Assembly (NCBI RefSeq): GCF_000176035.2
Contig: NC_015675.1
Span: 2,174,001 to 2,238,000, forward strand
Direction: 5' to 3'
DNA length: 64,000 nucleotides
From: Mesorhizobium opportunistum WSM2075
GTDB taxonomy: Bacteria; Pseudomonadota; Alphaproteobacteria; Rhizobiales; Rhizobiaceae
The notes under the pieces: generated by a model
The model's input: only the letters and a program-made list of their open reading frames with translations
Told to the model about the DNA's origin: nothing
Database searches by the model: none
Part shown: one piece after another, positions 52,716 to 62,034 of the stretch
How the letters are laid out: each line of letters starts with the position of its first letter
Position numbering within the stretch: position 1 is the first letter of the stretch
Translations under genes and position numbers: made by a program

Positions 52716-55700
52716 ATGATCCGTTTAAAGTATTTCGACGCCGTCCGGGCCGGACAAGAAAACCAGCGCCCACTAGCCGAAATGCCGCCATTCGATCTGG
52801 AGCGACTCCGCTCCAAGGGCATCGTGTCGCGCATCATCGGCGTTCTCTTCAATGATCCGCGCTGGATGCTGGCGCTGCTACGCAGGTTCTGGCCCAATCT
52901 CGCCATCGGCAACTTCCTGCTCGTAACCAGGAATGCGGACGTCCGTGAGATATTGGAGCGCGGCGACGAATTCGAGACGCCTTACGGGCCGGAAATGGCC
53001 GAACTGGCACGCGGATCGAACTTCATTCTCGGCATGCAGGACGGCGCCGATTACCGGCGCATGAAATCGTCGGTGCTGGGCGCTTTCCCACCGGGAGAAG
53101 TCGAGGCCCTAGTCAGGCCGATCGCCGCGAGGCATTCACAAGAAATAATGATGCGGGCAAGTCCCGGCTTCGACGCGATAACGGATCTGATAAAGATCGT
53201 TCCGGTGCGCATCTGCCGCGATTACTTCGGCCTCGAGATCGATGATGAATCCGAGTTTGCCGATTGGGCCATTGCGTTGAGTGCGCTGTTTTTTTCGGAC
53301 CCGACGGCAAGCCCCACCACGCGCCAGCTCGCGGTGGTGGCCGGCGACCGGCTGATCAGGGTGATCGACCGCTCCATCGATGCGATCCGTGAGAGGAAGG
53401 GGGCCAAGGATCGGCTGCCCCTGGCAAGGCTGGTCGATCTGCTGGATCAGGATCGCCTTTCGCTTCCCGACATTCATTCGATCATGCTTGGCATGATCGC
53501 CGGCTTTGTCCCGACCAATGTGCTCGCCGGCGGCAACTGCCTCGACGTGATCCTGTCCCGCGCCGATGCGCGGCAGGCTATCGATGCAGCCTTGGCCAAG
53601 AACGACACAGGCAGCCTGGACAGGGCCATTTTGGAAGCCATGCGCTTCAAGCCTATCTGGATTGGTCCCTGGCGTTACACCGCGCGCGACGCAACCATCG
53701 CCATGGGCACGCGCCGCGAGCGCCTTGTGAAGGCCGGAACTGTGGTCATGCCCGCAACGCTGTCGGCGATGTTCGATCCCGAGGCCGTGCAAAGCCCCAA
53801 TCACTTTGACACGTCGCGCCCGCATCGCGATTACCTGGTCTTCGGCTACGGCATTCATCAATGCATCGGCGCCGAAATCGCCAGGATCCAGATTGGCGAA
53901 AGCCTTCGCGCCCTGTTCCAGAAGAACAATGTCCGCCGCGCGCGCGGCAAGGCTGGCAGGATGACGCATATCGGCGCCTATCCAGACAGCCTGAAGGTCG
54001 ATTTCGAGCGGCCCGCTCTTTGCCGCACGGTCATCCATTCGATGGCGACGGTGGTATGCCCGATCACCCGGCCTGCGTCGCTGGACGCCATCCGCGAAGA
54101 GGTCGCCGGGTTCGGCAACCCTGCCAGCGACGAGATCCGTGCCGCGCTCAATGCCACCGGCATCATCCATTTCGCCAGCCTGGCTGTTGTTCCAACCGGC
54201 GAGGTGGGCAATGCCCCCGCCGATGAGAAAGGAGCGCTTGTCCTGGAGGTATCTGGCGACGGCAGCACTGAGGATGTCATCAATGCTGTTGCGCATGCCA
54301 TCGGGGACAGGCTGCGGCCAATCCTGAAGGACGTCTGCGACCTGCCTGACGGCCTCGTCTTGGACGCATTCCTGCGCAAGCACAATGTCGAGATTTCACC
54401 ATCTTTCGGCAGCAACGCCGGACTGGTTTTTTCCGGTACACCGGGCCATTCGGTGCAGCGCATCCTGGCGGAAGCCGAACTTGCCGATGCAGTTCGCCTG
54501 CTGGTCGAACAGCCGTGCGCCACCAAGGGCGGAGCGGCGGCCGCGCTTGACGAAGCCCGTCGGCATGTTCGGTCCCTAGAAAAATTCGACTGGGCATTCG
54601 GGCCTGCCGAAAGCTTGCTCGAACGGCCCCCCGGAAAATGGTGGCAGGCCATAACAACCACGCTGCTGGCGCCGGCCGTGCTGGCCGCTGTCGCCCTGCT
54701 GGTGCTCGCCTTCTGGTGGATGACCTATGTGCTGGTGTTCGGCGATCCGCCCGGCCTCACATTAGGCACCATTGCCATCGCCGGCACTGCGCTTCTATTG
54801 GCCGTGCTTGGAATCCTGGCGCTGGCAGCGGTGATCCTTGGCCTGTGCTTTCTCGCCCTACGGCGCCTCGAAGACATCGATGTCCCGCACAGCACGCCGG
54901 TCGACCTCGGCGATCTCGACAAGATTCTGGTCCGCGAAGACCAGCCCGGGCAAGCCCAGAACCATCTGACGGCGATCTCGACGATGAAGGTCGGCATATT
55001 GCGGAGGCTGGCGCTCAGATTGTCGTTCTACCTGATCTCGATCTCGGCGCAGAAGGTCTTCAGGCCGGGGTTCCTTGCCACCATCAACACCATCCATTTT
55101 GCCCGATGGGTGCTGTTGCCCGGCACCAACAGGCTGATGTTCTTCTCCAATTATGGCGGCAGCTGGGAAAGCTATCTCGAGGATTTCATCGCCAAGGCCG
55201 CCGCCGGCCTGACGGGCGTATGGAGCAACACCGAGGGTTATCCTCGCACACGCTGGCTTTTCCTCGATGGCGCCCGCGACGGCGACCGTTTCAAACGCTG
55301 GGCGCGCCGCCAGCAGGTGCCCACCCTGTTCTGGTATTCGGCCTATCCTGCTCTCAACACGTTGCGCATTCGCGCCAATTCCAGGATCAGGCACGGCATC
55401 GCCACCGCGACGGGCAGTGAGGCGCGCGACTGGCTGAGCCTGTTCGGCTCCCTGCCGCGCCCGCAGGCCAGGAAGGCGGACGCCGGACCAGCAGCGCCCG
55501 ACCCGCTGCCGGTCGAACAATTGGAGACCGGTGAGATCCAGTCCTTGTTCTTCGGTCCGTTCGGATCGTTGGGGCATGCCCATATGCTGGCGATCGCCAT
55601 ACCAGAAAACCTTTCCAGGGGCAGGCGCAGGGCCTGGCTGGAATTCATTGTCGAGCAGACCAGCTTCGGCGACGGCGTGCCGGCGGGGCGGGCGATGAGC

Positions 55701-56951
55701 GTTGCGTTCGGTCCCGACGGCCTTCGTCGTCTCGGGCTGGACGGCAGCGTCGATGACAATCCGCTCGACACATTCCCCGTCGCCTTTCGCCATGGCATGG
55801 GCAATCCCGAGCGCAGCCGCATCCTCGACGATCTCGGCGAAAGCGTGCCTCAGAAGTGGCAATGGGGTTCGCCGCAAAAGCCGGTTGACGCGGTGGTCGT
55901 CTGCTATGCGGAAAGTCCGGAGCGATTGAAGGTCGAGGTCGGCACCGCAAAGGCAAAGCTGACGGCAGCGGGGATGGACCTCGTCTCGGAGCTGCCGCTC
56001 GCGACCAAGCGCGACGGCAAGCGCGCCGTCGAGCACTTTGGCTTCGTCGACGGCGTCTCACAGCCGATCGTCAGGGGAACCGCCCGCGCCAACGTTGGCG
56101 CGGCACCCATGCACCTTGTCGCGCCCGGCGAGTTTCTGTTCGGCTATCGCGACGAGCACGGTTTCTATCCGTCATCGCCCTCTGTCGAGGCGTCGCTCGA
56201 CCGGACCGGTATCCTCTCGGCGGTGCGCCGCAACCGGCAGATACCAGGCCTGCCGCCGCCGCGCCGCGACTTCGGCCGCAACGGCACCTTCCTCGTCATG
56301 CGCCAGTTCGAGCAGCACGTCGACACTTTCAACGCGTACTGCAAGGCGGCGGCGGTACAAGCGGCCAGCGAGACCGACGACCCGGCCATTACCCCGCGTT
56401 GGGTTGCCGCAAAGATGCTTGGCCGCTGGCCCGATGGCAGCTCGCTGGTGCGCAATCCCGACGGCCGGCCGGGGCGCGGTGCCGATAATGACTTTGCTTT
56501 CGGCACCGAGGATCCCCAAGGGCACCGCTGCCCGCTGGGTGCTCACGTCCGGCGGTCGAATCCCCGCGATTCGCTGGGTGAGGACCGTGAAACGCAAATC
56601 AGGATCGGCAAGCGCCATCGGATCATCCGGGTCGGTCGCAGCTACGAAAAACAGGACAAGAAGGGGGGCAAGGTCGAAAAAGGACTGCTCTTCATGTGCC
56701 TCAACGCGGATATCGAGCGGCAGTACGAATTCATCCAGCAGACCTGGGTATCATCGACCTCATTCCAGGGGCTTGTGGCCGAAAAGGATCCGACGATCGG
56801 CTCGCGCGACGGCAATGGCAGGTTCACCATACCATCCTGGGAAAAGGTCACAGTGCTGAAAGGTATCCCGCAATTCGTGACCACCCGTGGAGGCGGCTAT
56901 TTCTTCATGCCGAGCAGGTCGGCATTGCGGTTTCTGATTTCGCGGCTCTGA
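52716..56951 (+). CDS. Cytochrome P450 - membrane linker - DyP-type peroxidase fusion
   Basis: 1411 aa. Residues about 30-430 are a cytochrome P450: helix-I-like 'MIAGFVPTN', ExxR-type 'AILEAMRFKP' and the haem-Cys loop 'FGYGIHQCIGAEIARI' with Cys383. Residues about 440-640 and 775-910 contain a related module seen twice, each marked by an 'IHFA' strand. Two membrane helices lie at about 645-677 and 685-717. Residues about 950-1411 are a DyP-type peroxidase: GxxDG motif 'FGFVDGVSQP' (Asp1112) and the proximal-haem His1277 in 'GAHVRRSNPRD'. Both haem sites look intact. It has no reductase domain. The frame is continuous, with no sign of a sequencing fusion. Confidence 0.9.
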   Translation: MIRLKYFDAVRAGQENQRPLAEMPPFDLERLRSKGIVSRIIGVLFNDPRWMLALLRRFWPNLAIGNFLLVTRNADVREILERGDEFETPYGPEMAELARGSNFILGMQDGADYRRMKSSVLGAFPPGEVEALVRPIAARHSQEIMMRASPGFDAITDLIKIVPVRICRDYFGLEIDDESEFADWAIALSALFFSDPTASPTTRQLAVVAGDRLIRVIDRSIDAIRERKGAKDRLPLARLVDLLDQDRLSLPDIHSIMLGMIAGFVPTNVLAGGNCLDVILSRADARQAIDAALAKNDTGSLDRAILEAMRFKPIWIGPWRYTARDATIAMGTRRERLVKAGTVVMPATLSAMFDPEAVQSPNHFDTSRPHRDYLVFGYGIHQCIGAEIARIQIGESLRALFQKNNVRRARGKAGRMTHIGAYPDSLKVDFERPALCRTVIHSMATVVCPITRPASLDAIREEVAGFGNPASDEIRAALNATGIIHFASLAVVPTGEVGNAPADEKGALVLEVSGDGSTEDVINAVAHAIGDRLRPILKDVCDLPDGLVLDAFLRKHNVEISPSFGSNAGLVFSGTPGHSVQRILAEAELADAVRLLVEQPCATKGGAAAALDEARRHVRSLEKFDWAFGPAESLLERPPGKWWQAITTTLLAPAVLAAVALLVLAFWWMTYVLVFGDPPGLTLGTIAIAGTALLLAVLGILALAAVILGLCFLALRRLEDIDVPHSTPVDLGDLDKILVREDQPGQAQNHLTAISTMKVGILRRLALRLSFYLISISAQKVFRPGFLATINTIHFARWVLLPGTNRLMFFSNYGGSWESYLEDFIAKAAAGLTGVWSNTEGYPRTRWLFLDGARDGDRFKRWARRQQVPTLFWYSAYPALNTLRIRANSRIRHGIATATGSEARDWLSLFGSLPRPQARKADAGPAAPDPLPVEQLETGEIQSLFFGPFGSLGHAHMLAIAIPENLSRGRRRAWLEFIVEQTSFGDGVPAGRAMSVAFGPDGLRRLGLDGSVDDNPLDTFPVAFRHGMGNPERSRILDDLGESVPQKWQWGSPQKPVDAVVVCYAESPERLKVEVGTAKAKLTAAGMDLVSELPLATKRDGKRAVEHFGFVDGVSQPIVRGTARANVGAAPMHLVAPGEFLFGYRDEHGFYPSSPSVEASLDRTGILSAVRRNRQIPGLPPPRRDFGRNGTFLVMRQFEQHVDTFNAYCKAAAVQAASETDDPAITPRWVAAKMLGRWPDGSSLVRNPDGRPGRGADNDFAFGTEDPQGHRCPLGAHVRRSNPRDSLGEDRETQIRIGKRHRIIRVGRSYEKQDKKGGKVEKGLLFMCLNADIERQYEFIQQTWVSSTSFQGLVAEKDPTIGSRDGNGRFTIPSWEKVTVLKGIPQFVTTRGGGYFFMPSRSALRFLISRL

Positions 56952-56979
56952 TCTCCCGGCACTTCAATTGTGGGCGCCG

Positions 56980-57666
56980 TCAGTAGTCGTCTTGCGACTC
57001 GGCAATGCGACGAAGCGCGCCAGCGTCCGATATGCGCAGGCCGCCGCGCCTGATGGCGATGACCCGCCGGTTGCGCCAATCGTTGAGTGTCTTGTTGATC
57101 GACTCTCTGGTGACGCCAAGGAATTCACCCAGTTCGGATTGTGAGATCGATATCCAGCCCGCGCCGTCGGCCATGACACCCTCCAGAAAGACCAGTCGTT
57201 TTGCCAGCCTCGCCTCGATACCGAAAAAGGCCTGGTCACCGAGCTCGCCGCTGACCCAGCGCAGCCTTGCACATAACAATTCGATCATGGCACGCGCCAG
57301 GGATGGGTTTTTCTCAATTCGATCAAACAGATGTGTCCGGCTGAGCGAAACCAGCTCGCATGCTGTGAGGCATATCGCCGTGGCCGTGCGCGGGCGCCCA
57401 TCGAGCGCGCCGATTTCTCCGACCAAGCTGCGCGACAACTCGATATTGGCGACCAGCTTCTGGCCATCCGGTGAATAGATCGAGATCTCCACTGTGCCGC
57501 TCATCACTCCGAAGATGCGGTCGGCAGCGTCTTCCTGGAGGAACAGATGCTGGCCGGCGGCATAGCGTTCGAGCTTGCAGCCGCTGAAAAGGAGGTCGAA
57601 CTGGCTCGGGTCGATGCGCGCCAGGTGCGGCAGATCCTGTCTGGCGTTCGCACTGGCGGCTGGCAT
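56980..57666 (-). CDS. Crp/Fnr-family transcriptional regulator
   Basis: 228 aa. ATG 57666 has 'gggaag' 5-6 bases upstream and gives normal Crp length; the frame is open back to 57930. Cyclic-nucleotide-binding-like domain: 'YAAGQHLFLQEDAADRIFGV', 'SGTVEISIYSPDG', 'LVGEIGALDGRPRTATAIC'. C-terminal HTH: 'ISQSELGEFLGVTRESINKT'. The effector-loop block 'GEIGALDGRPRTATA' is close to that of cAMP-binding CRPs. It converges on the P450-DyP gene with about 28 bp between. Confidence 0.88.
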   Translation of the reverse strand: MPAASANARQDLPHLARIDPSQFDLLFSGCKLERYAAGQHLFLQEDAADRIFGVMSGTVEISIYSPDGQKLVANIELSRSLVGEIGALDGRPRTATAICLTACELVSLSRTHLFDRIEKNPSLARAMIELLCARLRWVSGELGDQAFFGIEARLAKRLVFLEGVMADGAGWISISQSELGEFLGVTRESINKTLNDWRNRRVIAIRRGGLRISDAGALRRIAESQDDY

Positions 57667-58494
57667 GAAGGCTTCCCGGTGTTGTCTTGACCGGACTGAT
57701 TGTATGACAACCGGGTGATCGATCAAAGCAAATGTCATTTTGGTGCTTGCCCCTTCTGGCAGCAGAAAGGGGACCGGAAAGCCCGATCCCCTCTCGCCCC
57801 AGCGCCCTTTCTGAATCGCGGCCGAACAGCTCAACCAGTGGCTGTACGAGAAACCCAGCCCGCGAATGATCTCTTTCTCGACTCTTTGACTGACACGAAG
57901 GATGCGGCAGTCACGATCTCCAAAGCGCATGTTTTGCCGCTCGACAGATTGATCTCCCGACCAGCACTATTTGTAGAGGGCCGTCTGCACGCACGGCTGG
58001 AGGTACACCGATAAACGTGCAGACGGCAGTGCGCCCGGCATATCCGTGCCGACCGCCTTGTTCAAACCGCCGAGATCGTCGCGTGCGATCCGAACGACGA
58101 TCTCGGCACGGCCGTGGGCCAGTGCCTTGCATTGGGCAAAGCTCCAATTCGGTGTCGACGGCAGCGTCGAAGATGGTCGTGGCAAGGACGTAGGTATCCG
58201 TCGTTGCCATCGGCGGACGTAAAAGCCGCGGCGAGAAACGAGCCGCACGCAAACGAGATCCGCATCTGTTCGCCCCAGGTTGGAAACAAATTCTAAATTG
58301 GCGGAAGGCCGATCGAAGGTGGCCAGTTCCGCTGGGTCACACTTCTGTCCGGAAATCTCCTGGCGGTCTGTGAAGGTGGTCACAGAAGCTCGAAAACGCT
58401 CGATCGAAACCGTTGCCGTGTTTCGAGATCCATCGTGGATCGGCGGGATCGAAGTTGAAATCGCCGGGCGGCCAACGGCACTGCTGGCGCGGTG
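57667..58494. other. Gap with a possible decayed small gene
   Basis: About 830 bases without a confident gene. On the minus strand between about 58250 and 57967 coding-like stretches fall in different frames: a signal-like start 'MRISFACGSFLAAAFTSADG', then 'YVLATTIFDAAVDTELELC', then 'AEIVVRIARDDLGGLNKA' ending at the stop at 57967. This would fit a small exported protein broken by frameshifts, but no family is recognised. Confidence 0.3.
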
Positions 58495-59034
58495 TCAGCT
58501 TCGGACGGCACCAGTCTTCGAATTCACCCCCTCAAGCAAAGTGAGCAGGCCTTTCAAAATTTCAATTGGCGGTGGCGGACAACCTGGAATGTGCAGATCG
58601 ACAGGCAAGGCCTCCGACACTCCGCGCATCACGGCATAGCTGCCGGCAAAACAGCCGCCATTGCCTGCGCAATCTCCAAGTGCGACCACCCACTTTGGGT
58701 TGGGTGTTGCGTCGTAGGTCCGCTTCAATGCCTCTCGCATGTTTTTTGTGACCGGTCCGGTAACGAGCAGCACATCGGCATGGCGCGGCGAGGCGACGAA
58801 CCGGATTCCAAAACGCTCGATGTCATGGAAGGCGTTGTTCAGCGCGTGCATTTCGAGTTCGCAGCCGTTGCAGGAACCGGCATCGACCGCCCGGATAGAC
58901 AGGCTTCGCCCCAATCGTTTGCGAGCGGCCCCATCGAGCGCGCGTGCGAGTTCGTCGACCGCCGTGCCGCTTGCCAACGGCGGACGCTCGGTAAGAGGGC
59001 GGCGTATCAGGCTTTCAAAAAGAAGCTTGCGCAT
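58495..59034 (-). CDS. hyfI: Hydrogenase-4/NuoB-like small subunit (HyfI type)
   Basis: 179 aa NuoB/HycG-type FeS protein. The [4Fe-4S] ligands look complete: Cys55 and Cys58 in 'GSCNGCELEMHAL', Cys122 in 'ALGDCAGNGGCF', and Cys152 in 'IPGCPPPPIEIL'. It is last of the operon, 12 bp after the large-subunit gene. It should pass electrons between a soluble donor and the membrane arm. The ferredoxin-like HyfH subunit is not in the visible part of the operon. Confidence 0.9.
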   Translation of the reverse strand: MRKLLFESLIRRPLTERPPLASGTAVDELARALDGAARKRLGRSLSIRAVDAGSCNGCELEMHALNNAFHDIERFGIRFVASPRHADVLLVTGPVTKNMREALKRTYDATPNPKWVVALGDCAGNGGCFAGSYAVMRGVSEALPVDLHIPGCPPPPIEILKGLLTLLEGVNSKTGAVRS

Positions 59035-59046
59035 GACAGCGTGCCT

Positions 59047-60564
59047 TCAGAGATCATGGCCCGAATAAGAGCAGTTGAACGATTTGTTGCACAGCGGAAA
59101 GTCGGCAACGATGTTTCCTTCGATAGCGGCTTCAAGCAGCGGCCATTGAAACCAAGACGGATCGCGCAGGTGACAACGCTCGATGAGGCCAGTTTTGCCG
59201 ATGCGCAGCCAGGCCAGAATGTCGCCCCGGAAACCTTCGACCAGCGCCATGCCTTCATGCGGCCCGCCTGTCCGTGAGACGTCGACGCGGATCGGTCCAT
59301 CCGGCAGTTGTCGCAGGATCTGCTCGACCAGGGACAAGCTCTGTTCGACCTCGCGGATGCGAATCCAGACACGGGCGTTCACGTCGCCTTCCTGGAGGAG
59401 AGGGACATCGAAGTTGAGCGTGTCATAGGGAGGGTAGGCGAGACTTCGCCGCGCATCGAAATCCCGACCGGAGGCCCGGCCGACATACCCTCCGGCCCGA
59501 TATTGTCGAGCAAGTTCCACCTTCAGCCGGCCGGTTGCGACTGTCCGATCCTGCAGCGACGCGGTGTTGTCGTAGAGATCGACCAGTGCGGGAAACCGCT
59601 GCCGGATCTCTGCGATCAGGGACCAAACCGCTGTTGTCCCGTCATCGCTCAGGTTGGTTGCCACGCCTCCCGGCACGATGCGGTCGCGCATCAGACGATG
59701 GCCGAAGGCAGCATCGCTTGCCCGCAATACGCGCTCACGCAGCACCCCACAGTGGGCATGCATGAGCGCGAAGGCGGCATCATTGCAGATAGCGCCGATG
59801 TCGCCCAGATGGTTGGCCAGACGCTCCAGCTCGGCCATGAGCGCTCGCAGCCAGATCGCGCGTGGGGGAACCTCGACACCCAGCGCCGCTTCGACCGCGC
59901 GCGCGAAGGCGAGGGAGTATGCCACGGTACTGTCGCCAGAGGTTCTGCCCGCCAGTTTGGCTGCGTGATCGATATCGGACCCCGCCATCAAGCCTTCTAT
60001 GCCTTTGTGTGCGTATCCGAGGCGCTCCTCCAGCCGGACGACGGTTTCGCCACTCGCTGTAAATCGAAAATGCCCCGGCTCGATGATGCCGGCATGCACA
60101 GGCCCGACCGGTATCTGGTGCAGGCTCTCTCCCTCGGCCGACAGGAAAGGGTAGGGGGAGGCTGTCGCAGCCGGCGTCCGGGCGCGGGTACTCAACGGAT
60201 GGCTGACACCCCAATAGCCATGATCGAGCCACCGTCGCGTATCAGGCGCGCCTTGCGGCAGGAGCCCGAACAGGTCAGCGGCCGCGCGTTCGAGCCGCAA
60301 CGCGGGCGGATGCAGCCGACCGACGGATGGGTAGCGGCCATTCGGGCATTCCAGGCTGACAACGCCGATGTCCCCGGCATTTTCGTCATGAAGTGCCATG
60401 TGGACGGCGCCTGGCTCACCCCATAGGCCGAGCAGGCTCCAGTGGCCCTCGGCCAATTGCTCGATCGCAAAGTCCCATTTTTTCGGAGTCACCACGGCGC
60501 GCGACCATGGGAAATGATTTTCGACACGTTGGCCAGCAAGGATGAGGTCGATCAGCGCGGGCAT
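59047..60564 (-). CDS. hyfG: Hydrogenase-4/NuoCD-like large subunit (HyfG type), NiFe ligands missing
   Basis: 505 aa: an N-terminal NuoC-like part and a NuoD-like part from about 155 ('GPVHAGIIEPGHFRF'). In NiFe hydrogenases, two Cys pairs hold the metal. Here the N-terminal site reads 'AAKLAGRTSGDSTVAYSLA' with no Cys. The C-terminus ends 'PLCNKSFNCSYSGHDL', with Cys492 and Cys498 six apart rather than CxxC. It is therefore unlikely to be a hydrogenase and is better seen as a hydrogenase-related (Ehr-like) redox-driven ion pump component. No hyp maturation genes are present in the window. Confidence 0.85.
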   Translation of the reverse strand: MPALIDLILAGQRVENHFPWSRAVVTPKKWDFAIEQLAEGHWSLLGLWGEPGAVHMALHDENAGDIGVVSLECPNGRYPSVGRLHPPALRLERAAADLFGLLPQGAPDTRRWLDHGYWGVSHPLSTRARTPAATASPYPFLSAEGESLHQIPVGPVHAGIIEPGHFRFTASGETVVRLEERLGYAHKGIEGLMAGSDIDHAAKLAGRTSGDSTVAYSLAFARAVEAALGVEVPPRAIWLRALMAELERLANHLGDIGAICNDAAFALMHAHCGVLRERVLRASDAAFGHRLMRDRIVPGGVATNLSDDGTTAVWSLIAEIRQRFPALVDLYDNTASLQDRTVATGRLKVELARQYRAGGYVGRASGRDFDARRSLAYPPYDTLNFDVPLLQEGDVNARVWIRIREVEQSLSLVEQILRQLPDGPIRVDVSRTGGPHEGMALVEGFRGDILAWLRIGKTGLIERCHLRDPSWFQWPLLEAAIEGNIVADFPLCNKSFNCSYSGHDL

Positions 60565-60582
60565 GCTCTTTCTCTCCTCCGC

Positions 60583-62034
60583 TCACCCCAGGAGGCTTGC
60601 GACATGCTGGAACCAGGTGACCAGCGGTGGCGGCAGGTAGATGCCGGCGGCAAACACCAACGCCAAATGGGAATACATCGGAATGTAGGACGCCTCGGCG
60701 GGTGCGGTGCTGCCGCGCGGTTCGCCGAAAGCGACGCCGGTTAGTCGAAGCAGCAGGGCTCCGAAAGCGAGCAGGATCCCGAACACCAACGGCATCGCCA
60801 GCAGGGGGTGTCTTGCAAATGTCGAACTCACGACCAGGAATTCGCTCATGAAGATGCCGAGCGGAGGGAGGCCGGCAATGGCAACGACGCCGATGACGAG
60901 CGCCCAGCCAAGCGCCGGATGTGTCTCCGTCAGCCCCCGGATCTCGGCGATGTTCTGTGTCCCCTTGACTTGGGCAATGTGGCCGACCGTGAAAAAGATC
61001 GCCGACTTGGTCAGGCTATGCATGACCATATGCAGCAGTCCGGCAAAATTGGCGAGCGGGCCGCCCATGCCGAAGGCGAACACGATGATGCCCATGTGCT
61101 CGATCGAGGAGTACGCGAACAGGCGTTTTATGTCGCGGCGGCGATAGAGCATGAAGGCCGCGAAAACAAGCGACGTCAGCCCCATCGTGATCATCAGTGG
61201 CCCAGGCGCGATCGCTTCAGGGCTTGCCGCGAGCAACAGCTTGAAGCGCAGCACGGCATAGAGGGCGACGTTTAACAGCAAGCCCGACAGCACCGCGGAG
61301 ATCGGCGTAGGACCCTCGGCATGCGCGTCTGGCAGCCAGGCATGCAAGGGCGCAAGGCCGACCTTCGTCCCGTAGCCGAGCAGCAGGAAGACGAAGGCGA
61401 CATTGAGCAGAGCCGGATCGAAGCGCGCGGCGTGAGCGATGAGCACCGTCCAGACCATGGCATTCGTGCCCTCGCCAACGACCGGCTGTGCGGCCATGTA
61501 GACGAGGATGGTGCCAAACAGCGCGAGCGCGATGCCGACGCTGCCCAGAATGAAATATTTCCAGGCAGCCTCCAGCGCTTCGTGCGTGCGATAGATGCCG
61601 ACCATGAGCACGGTGGTCAGCGTGGCAAGCTCCACCGCTACCCACATCAAGCCGATGTTGTTCGACACGAACGCCAGGTTCATGCCGAACATCATGATCT
61701 GGTACATCGCGTGGTAGAATCGCAGATTGGCCGCGGTCAGTCGCCCGGTATCCAGCTCATGCGCTATATAGGAGGCGCTGAAGACGCTGGTCGTGAAACC
61801 GACGAATGTGTTGAGCACGATGAAAACGACATTGAGATCGTCTACGAGCAGGTATTGATCTGGCTGCAGCCGATCCGTGACGAACAGCGAGACCGCAGCG
61901 AGCAAGGTCAGCAAGCTGGCGGCGACATTGAGGCCTGCCGATATCCGGTAGTTCGGCAGCACCGCCAGAAGCGCGGCCGAGATGACCGGTATCAGCAAAA
62001 TGGCGGCGACCGCATCGAGGGAAAACGCGATCAA
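60583..62034 (-). CDS. hyfF: Proton-pumping membrane subunit, HyfF/NuoN-like
   Basis: 483 aa with about fourteen membrane helices. It is an antiporter-like subunit: 'NIGLMWVAVELATLTTVLMV' carries the conserved TM5 Glu, 'GTKVGLAPLHAWLPDAHAEGP' the TM7 Lys region, and 'LHMVMHSLTKSAIFFTVGHI' the TM8 Lys/His. These residues make up the proton channel in complex I relatives. It overlaps hyfE by 4 bp, so the genes are coupled. Confidence 0.92.
   Translation of the reverse strand: MIAFSLDAVAAILLIPVISAALLAVLPNYRISAGLNVAASLLTLLAAVSLFVTDRLQPDQYLLVDDLNVVFIVLNTFVGFTTSVFSASYIAHELDTGRLTAANLRFYHAMYQIMMFGMNLAFVSNNIGLMWVAVELATLTTVLMVGIYRTHEALEAAWKYFILGSVGIALALFGTILVYMAAQPVVGEGTNAMVWTVLIAHAARFDPALLNVAFVFLLLGYGTKVGLAPLHAWLPDAHAEGPTPISAVLSGLLLNVALYAVLRFKLLLAASPEAIAPGPLMITMGLTSLVFAAFMLYRRRDIKRLFAYSSIEHMGIIVFAFGMGGPLANFAGLLHMVMHSLTKSAIFFTVGHIAQVKGTQNIAEIRGLTETHPALGWALVIGVVAIAGLPPLGIFMSEFLVVSSTFARHPLLAMPLVFGILLAFGALLLRLTGVAFGEPRGSTAPAEASYIPMYSHLALVFAAGIYLPPPLVTWFQHVASLLG

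Noticed and set aside
53136..56036. Minus-strand frames of 415 and 392 codons under the P450-DyP gene
   Set aside because: Shadow frames; no domain, and the plus strand shows both haem motifs in one frame.
59047..60564. Annotation as an active NiFe hydrogenase
   Set aside because: The N-terminal Cys pair is missing, the C-terminal pair is not CxxC, and no maturation genes are seen.
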